DNA of 33,915 nt from positions 1-33,915 of the forward strand of contig QIKL01000058.1 of the NCBI GenBank assembly GCA_003231955.1. Reading direction: 5' to 3'. Below, piece by piece: positions 1 to 7,874 of the stretch. The DNA comes from Candidatus Uhrbacteria bacterium. GTDB taxonomy: Bacteria; Patescibacteriota; Patescibacteriia; 2-12-FULL-60-25. A program made the position numbers and the translations under genes. The first letter of the stretch is position 1. Each line of letters starts with the position of its first letter. Below the pieces are notes generated by a model. The model had not been told where the DNA came from. It saw nothing but the letters and a program-made list of their open reading frames with translations, and did not search any database.

Positions 1-1
1 C

Positions 2-130
2 GTAGCATTAGCAAAGGTGCGGAGGCAGGCAGCGGGGCGAGAGCGTATGATTTCGTTTCAAGCCACCACGCGCTCGGCGCGTGAGACATCATCTCCGATT
101 TTGGAAATAGGTTCGGATTTGGTAAAATAA
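2..130 (+). CDS. 3' end of a cut-off reading frame, unidentified
   Basis: A frame is open from the left edge and stops at TAA 128-130, giving about 42 residues that end in SSPILEIGSDLVK. No start is visible, the piece is rich in Arg, Ser and Thr, and I recognise no family. It could be the C-terminus of a gene starting outside the window or a chance open frame. The next 120 bases (131-250) are AT-rich and hold no gene. Confidence 0.3.
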   Translation, partial: VALAKVRRQAAGRERMISFQATTRSARETSSPILEIGSDLVK

Positions 131-250
131 AGGCACCAGAATAGATTTTATTTTTGAGACCAAATCAATCTCGCACATAAAATACAAGGCTTAAAAAAAT
201 TTTGACAAAAGGTATAAAAATCTTATCAGATAAAAAAGATCTTTTTGAGC

Positions 251-1504
251 TCACGGAAAAATTTTTTTGTAATGTGCACAGATTGCTTCGCCTGCAAGTC
301 GACCCGTAGCGAGTGAAGATTGAAGATTAAATCCCCCAGTAAAACCGTCGATATCTAGAATCTCCCCGCCAAAATAGAGTCCAGGGCAGATTTTTGATTC
401 CATGGTTTTTGAATCGACTTCTGTTAGTGGGATACCGCCAGCGGTGACGAATTCATCGCCAGCACCGCGTCCGATAGCGGAGAGGGGAATGGCCGTGAGC
501 CAAGTCGCGATACGATGAATATCCTTTTTTCCGTATTCAATTGCATGTTTCTCGGCGTTAAATTTTAGTTCGTGGCAAATAGTTTCTGCGAGCCGTTTTG
601 GCACGATATATCCCAGCACGGTCTGAAGGCGCTTTTTTGGGTTTGTCTTAATAATATCTGTTAATCGTTTTTGGAGATCGTCCGCGTATTCATCGGGAAA
701 AATATTGAGTACTAACTTAAGTGGAATTGAAGCATCGTAGTGTTCAAAGGCAGTGAGAGATGAGAGTTCAAAAACCACTGGGCCACTAATACCTTTGTGT
801 GTAAAAAGGAAGGGACCTGTTGCCGTGAATGTTTTTGATTTTGGAGAACGGATAGTCGCTCTTTTAAATGATATGCCAGATAATTCTTTTGGCCATGTTT
901 CTTTTATCATAAAAGAATTTAAACTTGCCGCAAGTGGCGTGATGGTGTGATCAAGATGTTCTGCAAATGTATATCCGTCACCCGTCGATCCTGTGTGCCG
1001 ATATGCCTGTCCGCCAGTCGCGAGCATTACGAGATTTGCGTCAAGAGGTTCTTGCGTTTGAAAACTGATATGAAAACCATTCTTTGTTTTTTTGATGTTT
1101 TGGACGGAATGGTATAGTTTTATCTGGACATTCGATGCAGATAAGAGTGTTTCAAATGCACGGATGATATCGTTTCCAAGGTCAGAAACGGGAAAGACTC
1201 GGAGATCTTTTTCCGTTTTTAGTGGAACGTAGTGCGCTTCAAACCAAGCAATCACCGCTCTTGGTGGAAAACGGTTCATTGCTTTGAGGAGGAATTTTGC
1301 TCCACGCGGATATTTTTTAAGGACGGTCTGGACATCTAAGATTCCCGTTGTAATATTGCAGCGTCCACCGCCAGAGATCATTACTTTTTTGCCGAGACTA
1401 TTATTACGATCAATTAAATAAACCTCTGCTAAAGGGCAGTTCTCACGGATTGTGGCTGCGGCCATGAGTCCAGCTGCGCCTCCGCCGATGATTGCGATTC
1501 TCAT
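251..1504 (-). CDS. BaiN/YhiN (HI0933)-family flavoprotein
   Basis: A 417-residue FAD/NAD(P)-dependent oxidoreductase of the HI0933/YhiN/BaiN family. The N-terminus carries the dinucleotide-binding glycine motif (IIGGGAAGLMAA, residues 5-16), followed by the family hallmark SGGGRCNIT near residues 45-53. A later ATGGQAYRHTGSTGDGY segment and a C-terminal GGEILDIDGFTGGFNLQ segment complete the FAD site. Length is normal. Members are cytosolic flavoproteins whose physiological substrate is mostly unknown; BaiN acts on bile acids in gut clostridia, which should not be transferred here. It is transcribed alone. On the minus strand CATACT ends 6 nt before the ATG, which fits a leaderless message. 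Confidence 0.9.
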   Translation of the reverse strand: MRIAIIGGGAAGLMAAATIRENCPLAEVYLIDRNNSLGKKVMISGGGRCNITTGILDVQTVLKKYPRGAKFLLKAMNRFPPRAVIAWFEAHYVPLKTEKDLRVFPVSDLGNDIIRAFETLLSASNVQIKLYHSVQNIKKTKNGFHISFQTQEPLDANLVMLATGGQAYRHTGSTGDGYTFAEHLDHTITPLAASLNSFMIKETWPKELSGISFKRATIRSPKSKTFTATGPFLFTHKGISGPVVFELSSLTAFEHYDASIPLKLVLNIFPDEYADDLQKRLTDIIKTNPKKRLQTVLGYIVPKRLAETICHELKFNAEKHAIEYGKKDIHRIATWLTAIPLSAIGRGAGDEFVTAGGIPLTEVDSKTMESKICPGLYFGGEILDIDGFTGGFNLQSSLATGRLAGEAICAHYKKIFP

Positions 1505-1635
1505 TATTGGCAGTATGAATGATGGCTAAGAGAGCGTCTAGGTCATCTGATCTATTTTATCGGTCGTTACTCTGGGAGACAAATGGATTTCAAATTGCTG
1601 ATGCGGCTCTTTGATGCTGAATAGCACATACTCGT

Positions 1636-1664
1636 TTGCAGCTGAGCAACAAAACACGTATCCT
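1636..1664 (+). promoter_or_regulatory. Promoter of the 78-residue ORFan
   Basis: TTGCAG at 1636-1641 and TATCCT at 1659-1664 are separated by 17 nt. Transcription would start near 1671, about 7 nt before the ATG at 1678. This supports that ATG over the in-frame TTG at 1636, which lies inside the -35 box. Confidence 0.5.
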
Positions 1665-1677
1665 CTCATTATATTAT

Positions 1678-1914
1678 ATGTCTATCCTGAACATGACTCA
1701 TGATGCTATCCGTTCTAAGATCCATGCGGTTTCGCCGTTAAATGACCATCAACATCAGGTCGTTTATGATCTCGTAATGCGGTTGAATCATGGTGATGAA
1801 TGGTATTTTGATCGGTTCCATCGCGAGATGTATATCCTCCAGCAAAATGGTATCATAACGGAGTTTGATCGAAAGGCAGTTGAGAAGGCGATGTTTCCCG
1901 AGCATGCATATTAA
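1678..1914 (+). CDS. Small hypothetical protein, 78 aa
   Basis: I do not recognise this protein. It is mostly helical by composition, soluble, without membrane segment or signal peptide, and rich in His, Asp and aromatic residues (for example NHGDEWYFDRFHREMY in the middle). The open frame extends upstream to a TTG at 1636, but the promoter placed there favours the ATG at 1678. It stands alone between the divergent flavoprotein gene and the tRNA-Thr promoter. The two halves of the sequence look like paired helices, as in small bacterial regulators or EF-hand-like folds, but no motif is good enough to assign. Confidence 0.55.
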   Translation: MSILNMTHDAIRSKIHAVSPLNDHQHQVVYDLVMRLNHGDEWYFDRFHREMYILQQNGIITEFDRKAVEKAMFPEHAY

Positions 1915-2038
1915 GTAATACGATTCATAGTTTCTTATGAATCGGTAAGACAGCCTACGCAATTTTTACGCTTCATTTCAAGTTTTTAGTCGGGATGCGG
2001 GTTGAGGAAGTGCCTCTGTTCATGGAGAAAAAGATTCG

Positions 2039-2067
2039 TTGACAGGTGGTCCATCATCCGCTATCCT
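2039..2067 (+). promoter_or_regulatory. Sigma-70-type promoter for tRNA-Thr/rpmG
   Basis: A perfect -35 box TTGACA (2039-2044) is followed after 17 nt by TATCCT (2062-2067), 36 nt upstream of the tRNA. It probably drives the tRNA and the ribosomal protein gene behind it as one unit. Confidence 0.75.
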
Positions 2068-2103
2068 CTGCGTACATTTATAGCTGACGCAGGAGCGGGC
2101 CAA

Positions 2104-2178
2104 GCCGATGTAGCTCAGCGGTAGAGCAGCGGTTTTGTAAACCGTTGGTCGCCGGTTCGATCCCGGCCGTCGGCTCCA
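2104..2178 (+). tRNA. tRNA-Thr (anticodon TGT)
   Basis: A full cloverleaf can be folded: acceptor stem GCCGATG/CGTCGGC, D-stem GCTC/GAGC, anticodon stem GCGGT/ACCGT with loop TTTGTAA (anticodon TGT), T-stem GCCGG/CCGGC with loop TTCGATC, discriminator T and an encoded CCA end. It lies directly before rpmG, a common arrangement. Confidence 0.96.
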
Positions 2179-2195
2179 CATCTTAATATAAATTT

Positions 2196-2351
2196 ATGTC
2201 ACAGGATAATCTCATCAAACTCGAGTGTACACAATGTCGAAGGGTTAACTACCACTCGACAAAGAATAAGAAGACGATCAAGGCGCGTCTGGAGCTTATG
2301 AAGTTTTGTAAGACTTGCAAAGGCCGGACGATACATAAGGAGACAAAATAA
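2196..2351 (+). CDS. rpmG: 50S ribosomal protein L33
   Basis: A 51-residue ribosomal protein L33, the small zinc-ribbon protein of the large subunit. The N-terminal half has CTQC and the C-terminal half has CKTC, the four-cysteine zinc site of the C+ form. The basic STKNKKT segment between them is typical, and the length is exactly right for the family. The ATG lies 17 nt after the tRNA-Thr CCA end with no Shine-Dalgarno sequence, so both genes are likely processed from one transcript started at the 2039 promoter. A hairpin follows the stop codon. Confidence 0.95.
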   Translation: MSQDNLIKLECTQCRRVNYHSTKNKKTIKARLELMKFCKTCKGRTIHKETK

Positions 2352-2372
2352 TCGATTCGGGTGGTTTTTGTA

Positions 2373-2400
2373 AAATATCCCGCCACGCTACGGGATATTT
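2373..2400 (+). terminator. Hairpin after rpmG
   Basis: AAATATCCCG (2373-2382) and CGGGATATTT (2391-2400) form a perfect 10-bp stem with an 8-nt loop. Only a weak T-run lies in the 3' arm, so it may be an imperfect terminator. The next gene's -10 box begins 5 nt later. Confidence 0.6.
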
Positions 2401-2401
2401 C

Positions 2402-2410
2402 TGTTACACT
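2402..2410 (+). promoter_or_regulatory. Extended -10 box adjoining the start codon
   Basis: TGTTACACT (TGn plus TACACT) ends 6 nt before the ATG at 2417, so transcription would begin at or next to the start codon. No good -35 box is seen. It is one of several with this geometry in the window. Confidence 0.55.
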
Positions 2411-2416
2411 AGGCTT

Positions 2417-2719
2417 ATGACATTCCCGTCTCCTCCGCCGCTTAAGCCGAAGCCGAGTTTTCCAGCTCCGACCGCTGCGTTAAAAATCAAGCATCCTAGT
2501 TATGCATCTCTGATTGTCGGTATTAGTATCGTGTTCTGGGTTATTGTCTTGCTTATTCCCGTATCTGTAGTTTTATACTTTATATCTCCTTGGTTATCTT
2601 CCTTGCCGGGTGCATGGCTCATAAAAGTCGTCGTATTGGGCATCGCATCCTGGATTGGTTTTTCGATCGGGTGGCGTGTCGGAAACGCTATTATCATCGT
2701 CGCGTTTCGGCGTAATTGA
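2417..2719 (+). CDS. Small two-pass membrane protein
   Basis: A 100-residue protein with a Pro-rich, basic cytoplasmic N-terminus (about residues 1-28) followed by two hydrophobic segments (about 33-58 and 66-92) and a basic tail ending FRRN. No family is recognised. It is the first gene of a compact unit: its stop codon overlaps the TTG start of the HD-domain gene, which in turn overlaps the nuclease gene. An extended -10 box directly before the ATG suggests a leaderless transcript. No catalytic residue pattern is visible. Confidence 0.75.
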   Translation: MTFPSPPPLKPKPSFPAPTAALKIKHPSYASLIVGISIVFWVIVLLIPVSVVLYFISPWLSSLPGAWLIKVVVLGIASWIGFSIGWRVGNAIIIVAFRRN

Positions 2720-3282
2720 AATCTATGATGTACCCACGCGTCGTTATGCGATCGCTTGAACTTGCCGCTCGTTGGCATAAAGGTCAAACGCGCAAGCATC
2801 CGTCCGAAGAAATTCCATACATTGCGCATCCCGCCGGTGTAGGCATGCTTTTGATGCGCGCAGGTTTTGATGACGAGATTATCGCAGCGGGGATCCTTCA
2901 CGATGTCGTGGAGGATTGTGGTGTTACTCTTGAAGATTTGGCTTCAGCAATGACTCCTCGCATTGCTGAGCTTGTTTCATGGGTTACAGAGCCGTCGAAG
3001 AGTGTTCCTTGGTCCGAACGCAAACGAGTGTATCGAGAACGTCTCGCTATGGCGCCTCATGGAGCCTTGGCTATTGCCACTGCCGATCATCTCCATAACA
3101 TGGAGAGCTTAATATCTTCGGTGCAGACTAGCGGGGATGTTTGGACATTATTTCATATAGATAAACAGACGAAGATGGTGCACGAACGGCAGGTCTTTAA
3201 TATTGTTCATAGCGGACTTGGTGCGTCGCCGCTCGTCGATCTTCTCGGCGTTGTTTTGGACAAGATTGAGCAACTTTCCTGA
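2716..3282 (+). CDS. HD-domain phosphohydrolase, SpoT/MESH1-like
   Basis: A 188-residue protein consisting of a single HD domain of the RelA/SpoT hydrolase type. Metal-ligand motifs appear in order: H21 in ARWHKG, IAHP (H38), the diagnostic HD pair with ED (LHDVVED, residues 61-67), and ADHLHNM (D124), the counterpart of the usual ADRLHNM. It has no synthetase, TGS or ACT domain, so it resembles small alarmone hydrolases (MESH1/SAH) that could cleave (p)ppGpp or a related nucleotide. That substrate is inferred from the family. The start is either TTG 2716, overlapping the previous stop, or ATG 2725. The stop overlaps the next start (TGATG), indicating translational coupling with the nuclease gene. 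Confidence 0.85.
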   Translation: MKSMMYPRVVMRSLELAARWHKGQTRKHPSEEIPYIAHPAGVGMLLMRAGFDDEIIAAGILHDVVEDCGVTLEDLASAMTPRIAELVSWVTEPSKSVPWSERKRVYRERLAMAPHGALAIATADHLHNMESLISSVQTSGDVWTLFHIDKQTKMVHERQVFNIVHSGLGASPLVDLLGVVLDKIEQLS

Positions 3283-4787
3283 TGGTAAAAATCATGCCAA
3301 ATACATACATTACAGCTACGGATATCTACAAATATTTTCAGTGTCCACATTGGCCGTATTACGATCGATTTGCGACGAAGGAAGAGAAAATATATAGGCG
3401 CGAACAGACTTCGGGGGAGAAGACGCGGCAGGAGGATGGTGTAGCGCATGAGGAGAAAATCATCAAAGAAGTTTTGAAGGGTCAGGAAGTCGCAAATGTT
3501 GAGGTCGGTATTGATCCGATTAAGGCTTGCGAAGAGACAATGCAATTTATGCGAAAAGGAGTTCATTGGATCTATCAAGGTACGTTGACGTACGGAAATC
3601 GAACTGGCCGTCCAGATCTGCTTGAACGACGTGAAGGCAGGAGTGATTTTGGATTATGGTATTATATCCCCGTGGACGTGAAGACATCGGTCCATCTACA
3701 GAAATATCAAAAAATGCAATTGACGTTTTATGCGGAGCTTCTTAAAGTTCTTCAGGGGAAAATGCCGGAAGAGGCTGTCATTATCAATATCAAAGGTGCC
3801 TGTATTTCTTTTGCACCGGCAGATATCTTGTCGGAATTCCATAGACTTATGAAAGATCTGGAGCGGAGCGTTTTTGGAGAGAAACCGCCCCCCGTTCTCC
3901 GAAAGAATTGTTATGATGTGGGCGTGTGGGGTCGGATTTGTCAGCGATACGCCGAAGAGACTGAGGATATCGCATTATTGTATAAAGTTGATATTCAAAA
4001 GCTGAAGTCACTTCGATCATTGGGTATTCGAAACATCCGCGACGCGGCGATGATAGATCCAGATACATTGGCCGGTCAGGCTAAGGGGCTTACACGCCAT
4101 GGGCTTGAAGTTATCGTTGCGCAGGCGCAGTCCTTGTTGCACCAGCATGTAATCATTCGTAAGCCTGTGGAGCTTGTATCAAAGGGTTTGGAGATTCATT
4201 TTGACATTGAGAGCGATCCGCCAAATGACGTGGATTATTTGTTTGGATTCTTGATCCGAGAAGAGGCAGGCGACCGGTATCAGGCATTTGTTGCGGAGTC
4301 ATTAAAAGAAGAGGAGAAAATGTGGCGGGGATTCCTTGCGTGGATTGAGACCCTCCCACTCGAATATACGGTTTACCATTTCGCGTCATTTGAACGAGTT
4401 CGTTTGGGGGTGATGGAACAACGATATGGCGGGAGCCATTGGCTAGATCTCTTTCGATCGCAGATGGTCGATTTGCGTGAATACGCGTCGTCATATGTGA
4501 CGTTCCCGCTCTATTTTTACGGACTTAAATATATTGCAAAGTTTCTCGGATTCCACTGGCGCAATACGGAGGTGACAACGGGCGGGGAGTCTGTTGATCA
4601 GTTTGAGAGATATCTCGAGACTGGAGATCGGGCGCTTCTCGATGCGATCGTTATGTACAACGAAGATGACGTCCGCGCGACTGCTCTTTTGAAAGATTGG
4701 CTTGTAAAGTATGCACATGAGTCAAGGGTCTACGAGAAACCGTTTCCATGGGAAACGGCGAAGAGCCCTTTTATTGATTATCGTTGA
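3282..4787 (+). CDS. TM0106-family RecB-like nuclease with RNase H-fold domain
   Basis: A 501-residue two-domain nuclease. The N-terminal half is a RecB/Cas4-type PD-(D/E)xK domain: H56, GRPD (109-112), VDVK (131-134) and QLTFY (146-150) match the motif series of that superfamily. A helix-hairpin-helix-like linker (about 236-290) follows. The C-terminal third is an RNase H/3'-5' exonuclease-like domain (YprB type) opening with HFDIES near 306-311 and closing with NEDDVRAT. C21, C210 and C220 could be remains of the iron-sulfur ligands common in this superfamily, but the full four-cysteine set is not obvious. The family is uncharacterised and presumed to act in DNA repair. The start ATG overlaps the HD gene stop; ATG 3294 is an alternative. 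Confidence 0.88.
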   Translation: MVKIMPNTYITATDIYKYFQCPHWPYYDRFATKEEKIYRREQTSGEKTRQEDGVAHEEKIIKEVLKGQEVANVEVGIDPIKACEETMQFMRKGVHWIYQGTLTYGNRTGRPDLLERREGRSDFGLWYYIPVDVKTSVHLQKYQKMQLTFYAELLKVLQGKMPEEAVIINIKGACISFAPADILSEFHRLMKDLERSVFGEKPPPVLRKNCYDVGVWGRICQRYAEETEDIALLYKVDIQKLKSLRSLGIRNIRDAAMIDPDTLAGQAKGLTRHGLEVIVAQAQSLLHQHVIIRKPVELVSKGLEIHFDIESDPPNDVDYLFGFLIREEAGDRYQAFVAESLKEEEKMWRGFLAWIETLPLEYTVYHFASFERVRLGVMEQRYGGSHWLDLFRSQMVDLREYASSYVTFPLYFYGLKYIAKFLGFHWRNTEVTTGGESVDQFERYLETGDRALLDAIVMYNEDDVRATALLKDWLVKYAHESRVYEKPFPWETAKSPFIDYR

Positions 4788-4789
4788 TT

Positions 4790-5149
4790 CTACCTGTCGT
4801 CGCCGTTTCCGTGGATTTTTCCACGGTGTAGTCGGGATAAAAGCTTATTCAGATTTGTAGAAGCGATATCCTCGAACTCTAAGCCAAGTTCAGTCGATAA
4901 TTGGGCGATATACCATAAAACGTCACCCAGTTCTTTTTTGATATGGTCAAGTGTTTCCGCATCCACAATGCCATCTTTATCACGAATGACTTTTTTGATT
5001 TTTTCTGCGACCTCGCCGGTTTCGCCACACAAGCCGAGCGTCGGATAGATATAATTTTTCCCAGGATTCGGATACTGTGCCGTCACACGGGATTTTTGTT
5101 GGTATTCTTCAAACGTCATAGGTTTGGACAGTGTGACGCGTCCGTCCAT
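4790..5149 (-). CDS. MazG-like nucleotide pyrophosphohydrolase
   Basis: A single-domain all-alpha NTP pyrophosphohydrolase of about 119 residues in the MazG/dCTPase-like family, which removes pyrophosphate from unwanted nucleoside triphosphates. Metal-binding signatures are GLCGETGEVAEKIKK and KKELGDVLWYIAQL, giving the ExxE...ExxD pattern of the superfamily. The ATG at 5149 is preferred; a TTG three codons upstream (5158) is in frame. It is convergent with the nuclease gene, with 2 nt between the stop codons. A house-cleaning function is the family expectation. Confidence 0.87.
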   Translation of the reverse strand: MDGRVTLSKPMTFEEYQQKSRVTAQYPNPGKNYIYPTLGLCGETGEVAEKIKKVIRDKDGIVDAETLDHIKKELGDVLWYIAQLSTELGLEFEDIASTNLNKLLSRLHRGKIHGNGDDR

Positions 5150-5447
5150 GTAATTCAAGTACGGGTTTCACGATACGCGGTAGCAATCAAAAATCTTATT
5201 ATATGCAATAAAATAAAAAATTCTTTCAAATTGTTTATTTTTTGTCAAACTAACAACTATGAATTATGGATTTCGTAATAAACAAGTTTGACGCGTCTTT
5301 TTTATCCATGGAGATTCTTTTCCTGAACGGTGCCTTTTAAGTCTATTTTTAAAATCTCCCATTGAACTATAATTCTTCGACTCCCTTTGATTGCTCAGGC
5401 ATTCGACTCCTTTTTTGGTCCGTGTTGGCGTGGTTGAATGTGTCGAT
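5150..5447. other. AT-rich intergenic stretch
   Basis: About 300 bases between the MazG-like gene and tRNA-Pro, with A/T runs around 5195-5240. It should contain the promoter of the leftward MazG-like gene and the end of the tRNA-Pro transcript, but I find no convincing -35/-10 pair, hairpin or coding frame. Confidence 0.4.
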
Positions 5448-5523
<76 letters not shown>

Positions 5524-5686
5524 TCACGTTTCTTTTTGTGGCAGGAGCATATCAGCTTTTATGTTTTTTGAAAAGTGGCAGGGTAATCTACTCAATGAGG
5601 CATGATGGGGGCGTATTGCCTTATTTTTATTCATTCTTATGACCAAAAAACTATAAAAAGCCCGATGATACTACTCTATGATCCCG

Positions 5687-5715
5687 TTGACGACCAAGGT
5701 ATCTCGACGTAGGAT
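5687..5715 (+). promoter_or_regulatory. Promoter of uppS
   Basis: TTGACG (5687-5692) and TAGGAT (5710-5715) are separated by 17 nt and lie 21 nt before the uppS ATG. This is a conventional promoter with a short leader. Confidence 0.6.
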
Positions 5716-5736
5716 GGATGGCACACACCCCGATAC

Positions 5737-6423
5737 ATGAATCCTTCTCCCAGACATATCGCCATCATCATGGACGGCAATCGCCGCTGGGCAAAAGACC
5801 GCGGACGTCCGACACTTGAAGGCCATCGCGCCGGATATGAACGTCTCAAAGAGGTGGGGGATTGGTGCCTAGATCGTGGTATTTCTATTCTTACTGTTTT
5901 TGCATTCTCAGTCGAAAATTGGAAGCGGACGCAGGATGAAGTTGGCTATCTCATGGACTTGATTGAGTATGGCGTCACTGCAGATCTCGATTATTATACG
6001 GATCGCGGTGTATGTCTCAAGATTATCGGTCGCCGCGACGGTCTGCGGCAATCCGTCCTCCGTGCAATCGAAAAAGCCGAGGCGGATACGGCAAAAAATA
6101 CGCGGGCGACATTTTGTATTTGCCTTAACTATGGAGGGCGTACGGAAATTGTAGATGCGTGTCGGAAGATTGTAGCGGATGGGTTTTCAGGTGATAAAAT
6201 TACCGAAGAGGCATTATCCGCGCGAATGTACTGGCCGGAAATGCCTCCGCCAGATCTTGTGATTCGTACATCTGGCGAAGAGCGGCTTTCTGGATTTCTT
6301 ACGTGGGAATCTGTGTATAGCGAGATTTATTGGTGTACCAAACATTGGCCAGATTTTGATGAGACAGAATTAGACAAAGCACTGGAAGAATATGCAACGC
6401 GCCAACGTAGATACGGAAAATAA
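5737..6423 (+). CDS. uppS: Undecaprenyl diphosphate synthase (cis-prenyltransferase)
   Basis: A 228-residue cis-prenyltransferase that condenses isopentenyl diphosphate units onto farnesyl diphosphate, forming the C55 lipid carrier for peptidoglycan. Conserved region I (IAIIMDGNRRWAK, with the catalytic Asp at 13), the FAFSVENWKR substrate loop and the terminal IRTSGEERLSGFLTWES ... SEIYW ... WPDFDE blocks are all present. Length is normal. It is a soluble or peripheral enzyme. A hairpin follows 1 nt after the stop, and rarA begins 135 nt further on, so it seems to be transcribed alone. UppP, which recycles the carrier, lies about 6.5 kb away on the other strand. Confidence 0.96.
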   Translation: MNPSPRHIAIIMDGNRRWAKDRGRPTLEGHRAGYERLKEVGDWCLDRGISILTVFAFSVENWKRTQDEVGYLMDLIEYGVTADLDYYTDRGVCLKIIGRRDGLRQSVLRAIEKAEADTAKNTRATFCICLNYGGRTEIVDACRKIVADGFSGDKITEEALSARMYWPEMPPPDLVIRTSGEERLSGFLTWESVYSEIYWCTKHWPDFDETELDKALEEYATRQRRYGK

Positions 6424-6450
6424 TTAACACCTCAAGATTTGGGGTGTTAA
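6424..6450 (+). terminator. Hairpin after uppS
   Basis: TTAACACC (6424-6431) pairs with GGTGTTAA (6443-6450), and TC/GG adds two weaker pairs inside; the loop is AAGATTT. There is only a short T-run after it (CGTTT), so termination may be partial. Confidence 0.6.
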
Positions 6451-6558
6451 CGTTTGAGTGAGAGTTCATGAGTAGGTTTAATCCAGTGGGCATATTTTCG
6501 GACATGCTGCTGGTGCTTCTTGCATCTGGAATGAGCTTGTTCTATCTTTGTTCTATCT

Positions 6559-7845
6559 ATGAAAACGCTGTTTGACGCCGCTGATAAGGAAGAAGGACAA
6601 AGAAAGTTTGCTCCATTAGCTGATCGGATGCGGCCAGTATCGTTTGATGAAGTCCTTGGACAGGTTGAGCTTGTGGCGCCGCATTCTGCATTTCGTGTCC
6701 TTATTGAGTCTGGGAATATTCCATCTATGATTTTTTGGGGGCCACCAGGATCGGGAAAAACAACGCTCGCTAAACTCATTGCAAACTATGCAGATCTAGA
6801 ATTCGTTGAGCTCTCGGCTGCGACATCTGGATTGTCTGATGTGCGTCAGGTCATCCAGGAGGCTAAAGCGCGTTTAGATCTCCGATCTCGGCGGACAGTA
6901 CTCTTTCTCGACGAGATTCATCGGTTTAATAAATCTCAGCAGGATATATTTTTGCCATTCGTAGAGAGCGGGGCTATTATTCTTGTTGGTGCGACAACTG
7001 AAAATCCGAGTTTTGAGGTGAATGCTGCGCTTTTATCTCGATGCAAGGTTTTTATTGTGAAGCGCATCGAGACGGACGACATTCGCATGATTATCCGCTG
7101 CGCCATGGAGGATCCAGAGCGGGGATACGGAAACTTTTTGTACGAACTCCCAGGTGATGTGATGGAGGAAATTATCGTCTCCGCAGATGGAGATGCACGG
7201 CGTGCTCTAAACACATTGGAGCTTCTTGTCGGGGCAACGTCGATTGCACACGATCCTAAGACCGATAAGCTAAAGAAGGTGCGACTTGAACTTGCACAGT
7301 TGCGTGCGTTGCTTCAACGGTCACATCATTTCTATGACAAGACGGGAGAGGAACATTATACTATTATCTCTGCACTTCATAAGTCTTTGCGTGGTTCTGA
7401 TGCGGATGCTGCGCTCTATTGGCTTGGACGTATGCTTGAGGGCGGTGAGGATCCGCTGTATGTCGCGCGGCGTCTTATTCGATTCGCATCGGAAGATATT
7501 GGACTTGCTGATCCGCAGGCACTTGTTCAGGCTGTCGCCGGCTATCAGGCATGCCACTTTATCGGTATGCCTGAATGCAACGTAATTTTGGCACAAGTCG
7601 TCGTCTATCTTGCGAAATCGGAAAAATCCAACGCGCTCTATGCCGCATATAGTGCGGTCCGTGAGGACATCGCGCATTTGCCTAATGAGCCAGTTCCGAT
7701 TCATCTTCGCAATGCGGAAAGTAATCTCATGAAAGACCTTGGATACGGGAAAGGGTATAAATATAATCCAAATTTTAAGGGCTCGGTCGAGCAAGATTAC
7801 CTGCCGGAGAAGTTAAAAAATAGGAAGTATTTGAATGGGACGTAG
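6559..7845 (+). CDS. rarA: Replication-associated recombination protein A (AAA+ ATPase)
   Basis: A 428-residue RarA/MgsA/WRNIP1-family AAA+ ATPase that acts at stalled replication forks. It shows the family opening PLADRMRPVSFDEVLGQ, Walker A GPPGSGKTT (61-69), Walker B VLFLDE (114-119), sensor-1 VGATTENPSFE and sensor-2 GDARRALNTLE. The C-terminal clamp-loader-like tetramerisation region follows, with SLRGSDADAALYWLGRMLEGGEDP and the closing YKYNPNF motif. Length is normal. The ATG at 6559 is preceded by a repeated TTCTATCT and no Shine-Dalgarno sequence. The next gene begins 29 nt downstream with its own -10 box. Confidence 0.96.
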   Translation: MKTLFDAADKEEGQRKFAPLADRMRPVSFDEVLGQVELVAPHSAFRVLIESGNIPSMIFWGPPGSGKTTLAKLIANYADLEFVELSAATSGLSDVRQVIQEAKARLDLRSRRTVLFLDEIHRFNKSQQDIFLPFVESGAIILVGATTENPSFEVNAALLSRCKVFIVKRIETDDIRMIIRCAMEDPERGYGNFLYELPGDVMEEIIVSADGDARRALNTLELLVGATSIAHDPKTDKLKKVRLELAQLRALLQRSHHFYDKTGEEHYTIISALHKSLRGSDADAALYWLGRMLEGGEDPLYVARRLIRFASEDIGLADPQALVQAVAGYQACHFIGMPECNVILAQVVVYLAKSEKSNALYAAYSAVREDIAHLPNEPVPIHLRNAESNLMKDLGYGKGYKYNPNFKGSVEQDYLPEKLKNRKYLNGT

Positions 7846-7859
7846 AGTCTGAGTTTTCG

Positions 7860-7868
7860 TGTTATCAT
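7860..7868 (+). promoter_or_regulatory. Extended -10 box adjoining the start codon
   Basis: TGTTATCAT (TGn plus TATCAT) ends exactly 6 nt before the ATG at 7875. The predicted transcription start falls on the start codon, which fits a leaderless message. Confidence 0.6.
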
Positions 7869-7874
7869 AGCCGC

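Noticed and set aside
202-229. TTGACA followed by TATCAG with about 16 nt spacing on the plus strand
   Set aside because: It would transcribe antisense into the leftward flavoprotein gene with no gene behind it; the region is AT-rich and such matches are expected by chance.
233-246. AAAAAGATCTTTTT palindrome
   Set aside because: It has no loop and lies in an A/T-run region at the 3' side of the flavoprotein gene; it is too simple to call a terminator with confidence.
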